A stretch of 54,477 nt of DNA from an uncultured Eggerthellaceae bacterium. GTDB lineage: Bacteria > Actinomycetota > Coriobacteriia > Coriobacteriales > Eggerthellaceae. The translations under genes were made by a program, and so were the position numbers. The stretch lies in contig CANSWY010000011.1 of assembly GCA_947650915.1 (NCBI GenBank), forward strand, positions 1 to 54,477, in the 5' to 3' direction. A model generated the notes under the pieces. That model was not told the DNA's origin. It ran no database searches and worked only from the letters and a program-made list of their open reading frames with translations. Every line of letters starts with the position of its first letter. Positions within the stretch are counted from its first letter, which is position 1. Below are positions 8,301 through 16,602 of the stretch, in pieces.

Positions 8301-11019
8301 TGACCCGGTTCTCCAAATCGTTGGCGTACAACTCATCGGGCAGCTTTGTTTCGACCAAAGGTATTGTGTATGCGGGCTTGGATTCAGACAATCCTTGTAT
8401 GTATATCTGGATTCCGTTGTTTGCCGTAAGGGTTGCCATCTGCTCGTCCGTGAGCTTTATGTCCTTTTCCCGAAACTCCTCTGATTTGCTGGCACCGCCG
8501 TCTAGGCTGTATCTCCACGTAAATCCTATCCCGTCATAGGGCGAATTGAACTTGATCTGTCCGGCATTGGCACCATCGAACGAGAATGACGCCATGTCGT
8601 TCGGGCTCACCTTTAGAAGAGCATTTGCGACCTGAATGCAGGCATCGTATTGCAGCACATCCGCCTTTGTCGCGGTGGAAGCAGCTTTAAGAGCAACGTG
8701 CTCCTCTGAGAGAACGTATGTCTGATCGACCTCGTTGAGATATGGCTTTATCGCCCTAATAAGATCGTCCATGGCCATCGGATAATAGGTGTACGCATCG
8801 ATTATCCGGAGACAAAGATCTCGCCAATCGGCGCTGGTCTTGTTGGCGCTGTCGGCCTTGTAGCTGTTGACCACAGCCTCCCAGCTATCGAGATTGAGGT
8901 CGTTCACCTCAAGCGCCTTGTTATAGGTGCTCAGCTTCTGGTCTTTGTCTGTATAGGAATTCGCGATCAGGTTGTAGTAGTAGGATTGCTTGAATGCCGG
9001 GTAAATGTTCAAGTTCGCTTGAGCCAGATAGGTATATGCGACGTTGTTTCCCGTATCGTTGAAATTGATCGCCTTTCTGCAAAAGCTCTTCCAGTCCCAC
9101 CCGAAAATAGATCTGCAGTGGTTTCCCATATACCACGAAGTAGCGCTCGAACCCCAATCGGTATACGCATTCTCGAGTATCCATACACCTTTTGCGGGTT
9201 CGTCCCCCTTTGCGGGTTCGTCCTCCTCATACCGGATATAGGCAACATGCCCAGGTTGGTATGCGATCATTCCGGGAACGCCACGGATCTCGTTGACGAT
9301 CACGCCCGCTTTGGAGATATTTCCGCAAACGCCCCCGTAATCCACCATCATCCAATGCCTCAGATTAGGCTTGTCCCCATATGGCACGTCAAATTCGTCC
9401 AGGTTGTATTTCTTTGTGTAAGCCTCACGATTTGCTTCAGCGAAATACTTTTCTTGAGGCAACTTGTTGCTTAGGTACCCCAGGTTGTACCACATGAATC
9501 TTGAGCCGAAATAGTCGGTATGCCCTTTATCTCCAACCCAATCGCTTAGCCACAAGAACTCGTCATTGGTTACGCCGATGTGCATGATGAGGCGCATCAG
9601 CGTAATGTGATAGGCCATGAACTGTTCTTTGTTGTTCCTGTTGGAGCCAGAATCCTTGCGTTCGAACTTCAATTTGTCTTCGTCGTAGAGCTTCTTGAAT
9701 AACTCATAGCGCACGACGGGGTCGTAATCGGCAGCTTTTCCGGCATACAAGAAACCGGGGAACATCAGATCCGTAGAGCGCGCTGCAGCCAGAGCGATCA
9801 TCATCTTCTCGAAGACGTAGCCGTCCTCTCGCGCTAAATCGTCCTTATGAGCAACATAGATTGGATAGAGCGTCTTCAGAAAGCTGGAGCCATTGCTGAC
9901 ATCGCCAACCTCCAGCGTGAATTCGGCAATCCTTTGGTTGTCGAAGATCCAATCGATCATTTCCTTGCATTCGGGATTCATCTCCAGAAGGTTCTGGATG
10001 TTCCAGTAACCGAGCTTGTTGACGAGCGCCCTCTCCAGGACGAGCTGGTAGTTGTTCGCATAGTTGTATTCGACGTCATGCGCAGAAAGGGTCGTATCGT
10101 AGTGATCGAGCTTATGGACGCGTTCGTAGTTGAAGTCGACGGGGACGTAATCCGAGGTGACGAGCTTCGCATTCGCTATGTTGCCATGGTCGGAGGTAAC
10201 GGCTCCCAGAGGGTCGACGTAGATCCGAAGATAGGTGCGTCCCGCGATGGGAACATCGACGTCTGCCGCCTCGGTGCTGCCCGTAAGGGCACCTGACGTG
10301 AACAACTCATCCCACGTCTCGCCGTCGTTCGAAGCGCTTATGATGTACTTGATTCTTCCTGCGGTTCCTCGCCCTGCATCAACGCCCACTTTGGCCGTGA
10401 AGCGCGAATATTGCGCGGAAAGAGCAGATATATCGTAGGTGACCTGGCCCTTTGCGTGGACGCTGACGCCCTTGGGATATTCTCGCTTCTCGCCATCGAC
10501 GATCAGGCTTAGGGGTTGTCCTTCCTGGTTCTTGTCGTGCTGAATGCTATGCCCCGACCAGCCGTTGTAAGACCAGTTGTCGGTGGTGATGATGCTGAGG
10601 TCGGAAAGGTAGGCATACTGCTGTGTCCCATTGGCGGTGGCTTGCGCAGCAAGCGCCTGGACTTCCGCTTCGTCCGCATTGTTGACGATCTCGCCTGCGG
10701 TGACCTCTTCTTGGGTTTGAAGCTTGACGTCTTCATGTATGTAGTCGGCCGAAGACAGCGGTGCGTCCACGACTTGCCCGTCGGCGTCTACCGTCACGCC
10801 AGTGATGGGCACCTTTACGTTGATCTGGCTGGGTTGCGAAGAGGTGTATTCAGCGGAGCTGACAGCGGCTTGCTGGTCGGCAGCGTCGACGGTGTCGGCA
10901 TAGGCGGGAGCAAGCTGAGAGAGCGGGAACGCGGGGATGGCGAGCGCTGCGGCAACGATGACGGAAACGACTGTACGCATGCCGCCTTTCACCCTTGTTG
11001 AGAACGCCATTGCCGTCAT
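5386..11019 (-). CDS. Giant multidomain surface protein, sortase-anchored
   Basis: About 1,877 residues, secreted and probably wall-linked. An N-terminal signal peptide (VVSVIVAAALAIPAF, cleaved near AYA) is followed by an NPCBM-type carbohydrate-binding domain (about 130-300). A helical region with a Cys-peptidase/transglutaminase-like core comes next (GGVCGNISKAG Cys, PGHVAYI His, WILENAY Asn, about 570-640). Then come an F5/8 type C-like domain (about 1000-1180), Ig-like modules, an acidic DP-rich linker, and four InlB/Listeria-Bacteroides repeats recognisable by GYxFxGW and LYAKW. A Pro-rich linker precedes LANTGDD, one TM helix and RSRRIE, a sortase signal. The start at 11019 follows AAGGGG at 9 nt; an upstream frame to 11100 lacks a better site. 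Base composition in its middle is more AT-rich than neighbours, suggesting transfer. A role in binding or cleaving host or dietary glycoproteins is inference. Confidence 0.85.
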   Translation of the reverse strand: MTAMAFSTRVKGGMRTVVSVIVAAALAIPAFPLSQLAPAYADTVDAADQQAAVSSAEYTSSQPSQINVKVPITGVTVDADGQVVDAPLSSADYIHEDVKLQTQEEVTAGEIVNNADEAEVQALAAQATANGTQQYAYLSDLSIITTDNWSYNGWSGHSIQHDKNQEGQPLSLIVDGEKREYPKGVSVHAKGQVTYDISALSAQYSRFTAKVGVDAGRGTAGRIKYIISASNDGETWDELFTSGALTGSTEAADVDVPIAGRTYLRIYVDPLGAVTSDHGNIANAKLVTSDYVPVDFNYERVHKLDHYDTTLSAHDVEYNYANNYQLVLERALVNKLGYWNIQNLLEMNPECKEMIDWIFDNQRIAEFTLEVGDVSNGSSFLKTLYPIYVAHKDDLAREDGYVFEKMMIALAAARSTDLMFPGFLYAGKAADYDPVVRYELFKKLYDEDKLKFERKDSGSNRNNKEQFMAYHITLMRLIMHIGVTNDEFLWLSDWVGDKGHTDYFGSRFMWYNLGYLSNKLPQEKYFAEANREAYTKKYNLDEFDVPYGDKPNLRHWMMVDYGGVCGNISKAGVIVNEIRGVPGMIAYQPGHVAYIRYEEDEPAKGDEPAKGVWILENAYTDWGSSATSWYMGNHCRSIFGWDWKSFCRKAINFNDTGNNVAYTYLAQANLNIYPAFKQSYYYNLIANSYTDKDQKLSTYNKALEVNDLNLDSWEAVVNSYKADSANKTSADWRDLCLRIIDAYTYYPMAMDDLIRAIKPYLNEVDQTYVLSEEHVALKAASTATKADVLQYDACIQVANALLKVSPNDMASFSFDGANAGQIKFNSPYDGIGFTWRYSLDGGASKSEEFREKDIKLTDEQMATLTANNGIQIYIQGLSESKPAYTIPLVETKLPDELYANDLENRVIGVNTKFEWRNSADQRWTSYAKASPNNTGNKTLEVRVAGTGNHLPSESETFQFTADNQPKDRKYVAVSHLKVEDVSSEVASLVDPITGYWYLGSASHVIDASIYTSWYNSVTTVDPSPYITLKLDKPRYISAIEIVPSVITYVYPEQTPDGILLPPNLVGQEGKVDGHLKSAMVEGSADGENWHPLLGDEVSFAAGEDIHKIEIPEQYRQEDGGEVSYIRIKASPSEKYCFVKMINVYQDLRNARPTAGIVYSPSECTNQDVLARLDNISADNYKITSEGGENHIFTENGEWEFTFIDLDNGKTGSEKAVVDWIDKTPPTAELTYNMDNATGRVVVQVVNPSEEITFAEGNGTYEYVTNGDYEIVFYDKAGNEGRLVVHVNAFGEMQAPDEPDPDPDPDPEPEVTVYPLTLDIGGGTWAQGYTAPTEYDNTQAFALPGNGDLSRPGYTFAGWFAKDEGGNLAGEAVTEIAAGSTGAVSLCAKWNPIQYSITYDLGGDGTNSPEGIDLTGFSSYSTGDAFALPDASVMKWEGHTFAGWYESADFSGSELREIPAGHYGDVELYAKWTGEACVVNYHENGGKFESNPQLVYGFDDGFSVGQTVKLPSDILRLGYEFDGWYENEDLSGSAVSDIELFVGTLDLYAKWTPVEYAIVYVTNGGSWVDDFHVPASSYTVESEDMLLPDASGIAREGYKFKGWFTDESFAGEAVIAIVEGSTGDKTFYAKWEQEQVTPPPGPIEPDPDNPGPDEPDPDEPDLSDVVILSLALGVDAQQVVNWTEAEDGHFYGRMEVLRSKMPTKREDFNLKVPDDVEILSITKQVQAYALAHPLEAFFDALSSDDAYDVAAARDAAAREGSQSEFWDIMLRHRDNPDLQKTYTLEVVPVEADKPTPMPDPNPTPTPTPDPTPNPNPEPSPTPTTPCVPTANDDLGSDAVLANTGDDAMDDVLALGLLGACFGVLSLVFGLIARSRRIE

Positions 11020-11113
11020 TTGCAGAATCCCCTTCGCCCCTCGATAGCAAAACAACATAGTTGTTGTGGAATATATCATTTCAGAGGACATTTTCTTCAA
11101 CGTTCAAAAACAT

Positions 11114-11189
11114 GAACAGGGGACGGTTCCCTGTGTTATTTGCCGGCGCTAGGCGATCAGCATCAACACATAGAACCGTCCCCTGTGTT
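11114..11189. repeat. Composite A-family REP pair (copy 2)
   Basis: A second copy of the composite at 5303-5379, same orientation, with the spacer GGCGCTAGGCGATCAGCATC intact. It sits just upstream of the surface-protein start, so that gene lies between two direct repeats about 5.8 kb apart. Confidence 0.85.
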
Positions 11190-11217
11190 GTGGCCATCCT
11201 CGTCGAGTGTCGCTAGC

Positions 11218-11259
11218 GTGAACAGGAGGCCGTAGCATTGTTCACTGCCTCCTGTTCAC
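11218..11259. repeat. REP palindrome, E family
   Basis: GTGAACAGGAGGC and its complement GCCTCCTGTTCAC enclose a second inner arm (ATTGTTCACT). It resembles the E-family element at 30719-30773. The TGA stop of the YhgE C-terminal fragment (11256-11258) lies within its right arm. Confidence 0.65.
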
Positions 11260-11954
11260 GACGACGATCCTGCGTGCCGGGGGTCGGCGTGGGCCAGCGT
11301 GAGGGCCTTGATGGTGGCTACATCGCGCTTCTGCTTCATTCTCAAGGCAAGGGGATAGAACGCAACGGAGGCGAGCGCAGAAGCCACAGCGAACAGCATC
11401 AGGGTGGCCTCATCCGAAAGGATTGCGCCCGGGTCTACCCCGCTCATGCATGCGCGCATGCCGTCGATGGCGTACGTGAACGGAAGGAGCGGGGATACGT
11501 CGGAGGCGAACCCTTCGCCGAGCACTGAGGGAAACGTGCCCGAGCAGCACACCACCTGCACGATGAGGACGACGATGGCCAAGGCCTTCCCGGGAATATC
11601 GAAAAGGCTGAACAGCTGGAGGATGGAGAAGAACGAGAAGCCGACGCAGGCGAGGAGCAACAGGAATTGTCCGCTGGCGGCATTCGGAACGCCAGATAGC
11701 CCGGCACCGACGGCCGCTGACGCCACGTTGAGCGCCACGAGCACAAGATACAGAGGCCATCGCCCGAACACCGCGGCGAAGCGGTCCGCGTACTCCATGT
11801 TCTTCGAGGGGAACGGGTCGAAGATGAAGAAGAGCAAAAGCGACCCGAGCCAGAGGCAAAGTGTGAGAAACAGAGGCGCGAAACCGTAGCCGAATGCACC
11901 GAGGTTGCCGAAGACGTCCTCTTCCATCTCGACGGGGGCGACGAGGTAGCCGCA
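11256..11954 (-). pseudogene. YhgE/Pip-family membrane protein, C-terminal fragment
   Basis: Only the C-terminal membrane domain of a YhgE/Pip (ABC-2-like) protein survives. It begins near VAPVEMEED, continues with YGFAPLF and at least five hydrophobic segments, includes SGTFP and the LLPFTYAIDGMRA motif, and ends SSS. Full-length members have a long N-terminal extracytoplasmic region before this domain; here it is missing. Upstream, the frame consists only of codons from the B-family palindromes at 11955-12035. A separate N-terminal half of this family lies at 28632-30005. I infer deletion of the 5' part, with the junction at the repeats. Confidence 0.7.
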
Positions 11955-12035
11955 ACCCGTTGGGGACGGGGCCAATGAACCCGTTGGGGACGGGGCCAAT
12001 GGGTTCCCGCCCAATAGCCCCGTCCCCATTGGGTT
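11955..12035. repeat. Triple B-family REP cluster at a double gene truncation
   Basis: Two direct copies (11955-11977 and 11979-12001) of AACCCGTTGGGGACGGGGCC and one inverted copy (12011-12035) whose complement is AACCCAATGGGGACGGGGCT. The same family flanks the frameshifted RAYT at 27.5-28.4 kb. Left of it a YhgE gene lacks its 5' part; right of it a response-regulator gene lacks its 5' part. Confidence 0.85.
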
Positions 12036-12615
12036 GCATCCGATAGTCGGTGATGCGGATAGCGGTGAAGGAGCTATTGAGTTATGCGCTCAGCATCGAC
12101 CTGATCTTGTGCTTTTGGATGTGAAGATGCCCAACGTCGACGGAATAGAGGCTTGTGGCGTGATCCGCGGACGATTTCCAGACACTGCAGTTGTGATGCT
12201 GTCGCTCTATGGCGAGAAAGAGCGAGTTTTGGGAGCCATTGCAAATGGCGCTGATGGGTATCTTCTGAAGAGCATCCATGCAAAGCAACTGCGAAGCAAA
12301 TTGCGCTCGGTGCTTGGAGGTGGAGGAGCTCTTTCAGACGAGGCTTCATCCATCTGCATCGAGGCGCTTCGCAGGCTCAGTTTTGGCATCGTTGATCAGA
12401 AAGAGACGAACAGGCTTGCTTCTTTGATGACGGTACATGAAAGAGAGATCTTGCGTTTTGTGGCCGTCGGTGCTTCCAACAAGGAGATCGCTGACAGCCT
12501 TCATATCAGTGAAAGCACCGTCAAGAAGCAGTTGAGCCAGCTTATGATGAAGCTGGGGTTGGCCAACCGCGTGCAGGCTGCGGTTTTCGCACTGCGCTCC
12601 GGACTTGCACAGTAG
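12034..12615 (+). pseudogene. NarL/LuxR-type response regulator, N-terminally truncated
   Basis: The reading frame encodes most of a NarL-family regulator: a receiver from VVGDAD-like residues onward with the phosphoacceptor Asp in LVLLDVKMPN, Lys in GYLLKS, a linker, and a complete LuxR-type HTH (LMTVHEREILRF...ISESTVKKQL). The first 25-30 residues, including the acidic pocket before the first helix, are missing. The frame emerges from the B-family palindrome through a TTG at 12034 with no ribosome-binding site. If expressed it could bind DNA but should not be phosphorylated normally. It lies 169 bp upstream of the transhydroxylase operon on the same strand, so an ancestral role in its control is possible. 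Confidence 0.7.
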
Positions 12616-12654
12616 CAGTGACCAAAAGTTACTGACAATCTACTTTAGTTACCT

Positions 12655-12688
12655 CACGCATGGCCAAATGTGACCATGCGTGGGTTTT
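12655..12688 (+). terminator. Intrinsic terminator after the truncated regulator
   Basis: Perfect 9-bp stem CACGCATGG/CCATGCGTG with a 10-nt loop followed by GGTTTT. It would separate the truncated regulator from the transhydroxylase operon. Confidence 0.6.
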
Positions 12689-12722
12689 GGCGATCGAACA
12701 TCCTCTCTATTCTTGGTTCAGT

Positions 12723-12757
12723 GGCTCATGCAAGCGGTTCCGCTTTGTGCATGAGCC
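12723..12757. promoter_or_regulatory. Long palindrome upstream of the transhydroxylase operon
   Basis: GGCTCATGCA and TGCATGAGCC are perfect inverted arms at 12723-12732 and 12748-12757, with further pairing inside (AGCGG/CCGCT). It lies 28 bp before the ATG at 12785, in the likely 5' leader or promoter of the operon. It has no U-tract, so an operator or leader hairpin is more likely than a terminator. The binding factor is unknown; the TetR protein at 16603 is a candidate. Confidence 0.5.
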
Positions 12758-12784
12758 GTATAGAACTCGACGAGAGGAGATGGA

Positions 12785-13000
12785 ATGCCACGGTTCACGA
12801 AAGACACGAAGCTGAAGGTCATCGTCGACGATCCTGAGGCTAGCGCCATTCTGCAAGAGTGGTTTCCCATGGACCTGCACGGGTCAATGGTGAAGATGGC
12901 GTATGGGATGACGCTTGAGAAGTGTTTTTCCTTTCCGCAGGTGAAAGTGACGGATGAGGAAAAGGAGCAGATCTACCAACAGCTGGCTGAACTCGGCTAG
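12785..13000 (+). CDS. Small protein leading the transhydroxylase operon
   Basis: A 71-residue protein with GAGGAGA before the ATG. It starts PRFTKDTKLKVIVDDPEA, has an amphipathic middle (LQEWFPMDLHGSMVKMAYGM) and ends in a Glu-rich helix. The pattern of a short beta-like start, a position for a failing 'PEA..IL' helix and then GMTLE recalls the small helical domains found at the ends of some hydrolases and redox enzymes, or a DUF1858-like fold, but the match is weak and there are no cysteines. It lies 27 bp before the large subunit on the same strand, so it is probably co-transcribed. A chaperone or accessory role for the Mo enzyme is only inference. Confidence 0.75.
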   Translation: MPRFTKDTKLKVIVDDPEASAILQEWFPMDLHGSMVKMAYGMTLEKCFSFPQVKVTDEEKEQIYQQLAELG

Positions 13001-13027
13001 CCCCCATCTTGAGAGAGGAGAATCGTC

Positions 13028-15634
13028 ATGGGGATCAAGGTAGACAAGAGAGTCATCAAACCTGTTGCATGCAGCTCTACTGGGGGTGATCCAGTCGTCG
13101 TTGAGTCCTCGGACGGCAAGATCGTCCGCATCAGACCGTGCAACTGGACGGAAAGCTATACGGAAGAGGAGCTGAAGGACACTTTCTGGGAGATCGATGC
13201 ACGCGGTAAGAAGCTGAAGTGTCCTCGCAAGGCGATGCCTCCTTACTACGCACTGGCATACAAGAAAAAGACTTATTCGAAAGACCGCGTCATGTACCCT
13301 TTGAAGCGCGTCGATTGGGAACCAGGCGGAGATCCAGACAAAGTCAATGCGCAAAACCGCGGCAAGAGCGGCTATGAGCGCATCTCGTGGGATGAGGCTA
13401 TTGATATCCTTGAATCCGAGATACGCCGCATGTACGACACTTACGGCCCCTATGGCATCCTAGCCATCGGCTATGACGGTCACAAGGAGTCCAAGTGCGT
13501 GCATTATGGCTCCGGCTGTCAGATGCAAGTGCTGCGCATGATCGGTGGCTACATTCGTGAAGTGCGCACCCCTGACTCGGTAGAGGGGTTCTATTGGGGT
13601 GGCAAGCATGTATGGGGTACTGGCGCATGGGACGGCCTGGGTCTTCCCGAGGAGTACTACAACACGATGAAGGATGTCTCAGAGCATACCGAGTTCTTGG
13701 TGATGCAGGCGGGAGACCTTGAGACGACGGCTAACTATGCCTCCCAGTTTCAAAGCTGCATGATGAAGTATTGGCTTGATCTAGGCATCGAGATGGTGGC
13801 TGTGGACCCGTTCGGCACCTATACCGCAATGGCGCATGATGAGATCACGTGGATCCCCATCCTCCCGAACACGGACGCTGCGCTTGATTTCGCTTTGATC
13901 AACGTATGGATCAAAGAAGGGCTCTACGACAAGGAGTACGTGGACACCCACACTATCCATTTCGACAAGATGGCGGACTACGTCATGGGCAAGGACGACG
14001 GCATTGAGAAGACCCCTGAATGGGCTTCGAAGATAACCGGCATCCCAGAGTGGACCATCAAGGCGCTCGCGCGCAAATGGGGAACCTCCGCTACCACGAT
14101 CGCGCACTTCTGTGGGGCGCATATCCGTGGGCCCTACAGCTTCGAGCCGGGGCGCACGGAGTACTATAAGCTTGCGATGCAGGGCATCGGCAAACCTGGC
14201 GTGCAGATGATCCACCTGTTCTCGTGGAACGTTGCCGAGCAGGTGGTTCCCAGCGTGGGCGGCATGCTCTCCTTCATGTACATGGGGCACGCTGATATGC
14301 AAGACATTCCTGGACCCACATCGCTGCCGCGTACGGCAGTGCATCATGCCATCATGGATGGCAAGTACGAATGGTATGGCAGTCCCTCCATCATCATGGC
14401 ACCGCCCGAGGATCAGTTCATCAAGCGCACGTATCCGTGCGAGGAGGCAAATGGAACCGAGTTCCATATGATCTGGTCCGAGAAAGCATCGAACCAGGGT
14501 TCTTGGAATGGCGGCTTCTATCTACAGGATGCTTACCGCAATCCGAAGATCGAGTTCTTCGTTTCCAACCATCAATGGATGCAGCAAGACACCATCTTCG
14601 CTGACCTCATTCTGCCTGTGACCACATGCCTTGAGGAAGTGGACTCCATCGGTTCTAGCCAGGGCGGGTCTCTTTGTTTCTATGGCGTGCAGGAGAGGGC
14701 CTGTGACGTAGTGGGCGAATCGAAGTCCGACTATGAGATCGCAGCAGAGCTGGCGAAACGTTTCGGTATCTACGAGGAGTACACAAAAGGCCTGAGCGTG
14801 GATGAGGAGATCGCTGCAGCGTACGAAGAATCGTTCATCAAGGACTTCATCAGCTTCGATGAACTGAAGAAAAGGCAGTACTTCATACCGCCTGTGAATC
14901 CGGACTGGAAAGACATCCCTGCCGGCATGCGCGAGTTCTATGAGGACCCTGAGAGCCATCCGCTCCATACGCCATCAGGCAAGATTGAATTCTGGAGCGA
15001 AGCCTTGGCTGAACACTTCCCCGACGATAAAGAACGCACGCCAATGGCGAGGTGGACCATCGGCGGCTCCAAGGAGGACGGTTTCGCTCATGATGAGTCC
15101 CAGTGGGGAGAAAAAGCGAAGACATATCCGCTGCTGCTCAACACGAGCCCGGGTCGCTGGCGCATCCATGTGCAGAACGACGACATTTGCTGGCTGCGTG
15201 AGATCCAGACTTGCAAGATTCGTGGCAAGGATGGATATATGTATGAGCCGGTATGGATGTGCCCGGAGTTGGCGGCCGAACGCGGCATCCAGAACGGCGA
15301 CATCGTGAAAGTTTTCAACGGTCAGGGAATCGTGTTGGGTGCTGCGCGCATATCCGAGCGCGTGCTCCCGAATTCCATCAAGATGGATAAGGGTGCTCAT
15401 CCCGATCCCATCGCACCGCACATCGACCGTGGAGGGTGCACGAATCTCATCAGTCCGCCCGATCCCATCTCCAAGCATTGCGAAGGCTTCGTGGTCACGG
15501 GTTATTTGGTGGATGTTGCCAAGCTGGAGGATGCGGAGATGGAACAGTGGAAAAGGGATTACCCGGAGAACTTCGCCCGTACCTATGATCCGGCGTCTGG
15601 GTCAAGCCGTGCTGGTTGGATCGTGAAAGAGTAG
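13028..15634 (+). CDS. Transhydroxylase-like molybdopterin oxidoreductase, large subunit (copy 1)
   Basis: An 868-residue bis-MGD enzyme of the DMSO-reductase superfamily, close in size and partner to the large subunit (AthL) of Pelobacter pyrogallol-phloroglucinol transhydroxylase. As in that enzyme, the N-terminus lacks the Cys motif for a [4Fe-4S] cluster. TPDSVEG (D183, S184) and H152 match, with nearly the same spacing, the Asp-Ser and His I recall from its active site, where Ser ligates Mo. The cofactor-binding C-terminal domain includes LLNTSPGRWR and APHIDRGG. No Tat signal is present, so it is cytoplasmic. GAGAGGAG precedes the ATG at 13028. The small subunit follows after 10 bp. It could instead be a related catechol dehydroxylase; the substrate is not determinable from sequence. 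Confidence 0.85.
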   Translation: MGIKVDKRVIKPVACSSTGGDPVVVESSDGKIVRIRPCNWTESYTEEELKDTFWEIDARGKKLKCPRKAMPPYYALAYKKKTYSKDRVMYPLKRVDWEPGGDPDKVNAQNRGKSGYERISWDEAIDILESEIRRMYDTYGPYGILAIGYDGHKESKCVHYGSGCQMQVLRMIGGYIREVRTPDSVEGFYWGGKHVWGTGAWDGLGLPEEYYNTMKDVSEHTEFLVMQAGDLETTANYASQFQSCMMKYWLDLGIEMVAVDPFGTYTAMAHDEITWIPILPNTDAALDFALINVWIKEGLYDKEYVDTHTIHFDKMADYVMGKDDGIEKTPEWASKITGIPEWTIKALARKWGTSATTIAHFCGAHIRGPYSFEPGRTEYYKLAMQGIGKPGVQMIHLFSWNVAEQVVPSVGGMLSFMYMGHADMQDIPGPTSLPRTAVHHAIMDGKYEWYGSPSIIMAPPEDQFIKRTYPCEEANGTEFHMIWSEKASNQGSWNGGFYLQDAYRNPKIEFFVSNHQWMQQDTIFADLILPVTTCLEEVDSIGSSQGGSLCFYGVQERACDVVGESKSDYEIAAELAKRFGIYEEYTKGLSVDEEIAAAYEESFIKDFISFDELKKRQYFIPPVNPDWKDIPAGMREFYEDPESHPLHTPSGKIEFWSEALAEHFPDDKERTPMARWTIGGSKEDGFAHDESQWGEKAKTYPLLLNTSPGRWRIHVQNDDICWLREIQTCKIRGKDGYMYEPVWMCPELAAERGIQNGDIVKVFNGQGIVLGAARISERVLPNSIKMDKGAHPDPIAPHIDRGGCTNLISPPDPISKHCEGFVVTGYLVDVAKLEDAEMEQWKRDYPENFARTYDPASGSSRAGWIVKE

Positions 15635-15644
15635 GAGCTGACAG

Positions 15645-16445
15645 ATGAAGACGTTGTTGATCGACTTGGACAAGTGCGTCGGCTGCTACGCTTGCCAGGT
15701 CGGATGTAAGGATGAGCATTGCGAGCAGTCATGGATGCCTTACGCTGAGGCGCAACCGGAGACGGGACAATTCTGGATGCGCGTGGATGAGCGAGAAAGG
15801 GGCAAGCGGCCGCACGTGAAGGTCACCTACATTCCCACTCCTTGTCAGCACTGTGCTGATGCACCGTGCATGAAGGTGGCAAAAGACGGAGCGGTGTATC
15901 GCCGTGAAGATGGATTGGTGATAATCGATCCAGAGAAGGCCAAGGGGCAGAAAGCCATCAAGGATGCATGTCCCTACCATGCCATTTACTGGAACGATGT
16001 CCTGAATATCCCGCAAAAGTGCACTGGTTGTGCGCATCTCATCGATGAGGGCGACACCATCACGCACCCGCGTTGCTATGACAATTGCGTGCACGGTGCC
16101 ATTTCTTGGGGCGAAGAGAGTGCTCTTGATCTTGCTGATGCCGAGAGGTTGCATCCTGAGTTCGGCACATCTCCGAAGATCTGGTACAAGGGATTGCCGA
16201 AGCGCTTCATCGCGGGTCGTGTATACGATCCAGAAGAAAAGGAGGTCGTGGAAGGAGCGGTCGTCACAGCATCCGGAGGCGGTGGCTCATTCACGACGAA
16301 GACCAACTGGATTGGCGATTTCTGGTTGAGGGGGTTGCCTGACGGTGACTGGACGGTGTCTATCGAGGGCCAAGGCAAGAAGAAGGTCTTGGAGGTGTCC
16401 ACCAAGCAAGAGGATGTTGGCCTGGGGGATGTGCCCCTGAACTGA
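15645..16445 (+). CDS. Transhydroxylase-like Fe-S small subunit (copy 1)
   Basis: A 266-residue electron-transfer partner. C11, C14, C17 and C21 open the first ferredoxin motif; further clusters are indicated by PCQHCADAPC, the CPYHAIYW region, KCTGCAH and PRCYDNC, enough cysteines for three [4Fe-4S] clusters as in AthS. The last 75 residues form a transthyretin/Cna-B-like beta domain (VYDPEEKEVVEGAVVTASG...DFWLRGLPDGDW). That is an unusual addition for a ferredoxin subunit but matches the C-terminal beta domain of the Pelobacter protein. It lies 10 bp after the large subunit, so translation is likely coupled. No signal peptide. Confidence 0.87.
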   Translation: MKTLLIDLDKCVGCYACQVGCKDEHCEQSWMPYAEAQPETGQFWMRVDERERGKRPHVKVTYIPTPCQHCADAPCMKVAKDGAVYRREDGLVIIDPEKAKGQKAIKDACPYHAIYWNDVLNIPQKCTGCAHLIDEGDTITHPRCYDNCVHGAISWGEESALDLADAERLHPEFGTSPKIWYKGLPKRFIAGRVYDPEEKEVVEGAVVTASGGGGSFTTKTNWIGDFWLRGLPDGDWTVSIEGQGKKKVLEVSTKQEDVGLGDVPLN

Positions 16446-16473
16446 CTCACTGTATAAGCCGTGAGCTGAGAAC

Positions 16474-16530
16474 CTGAGAGCGCCCAGGGCGCATGTCTGA
16501 TGACGAGCCCGATGGTGCTCTCAGCTTTTT
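16474..16530 (+). terminator. Terminator after transhydroxylase module 1
   Basis: CTGAGAGC (16474-16481) pairs with GCTCTCAG (16517-16524) and is followed by CTTTTT. The 35-nt loop is long but itself contains short GC-rich pairing (GCCCAGGGC). It would end the first transcript before the TetR gene. Confidence 0.55.
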
Positions 16531-16602
16531 ATAATACAAAGCATCAAGGGGGAATGCGTTCGTTGCAGGGAGTGTGCAGCGGCGGAATTGGGGGGGGCTT
16601 CC

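Noticed and set aside
12034-12615. Functional start of the NarL regulator at a TTG
   Set aside because: The TTG lies inside the REP with no ribosome-binding site and the receiver lacks its acidic pocket; treated as truncated.
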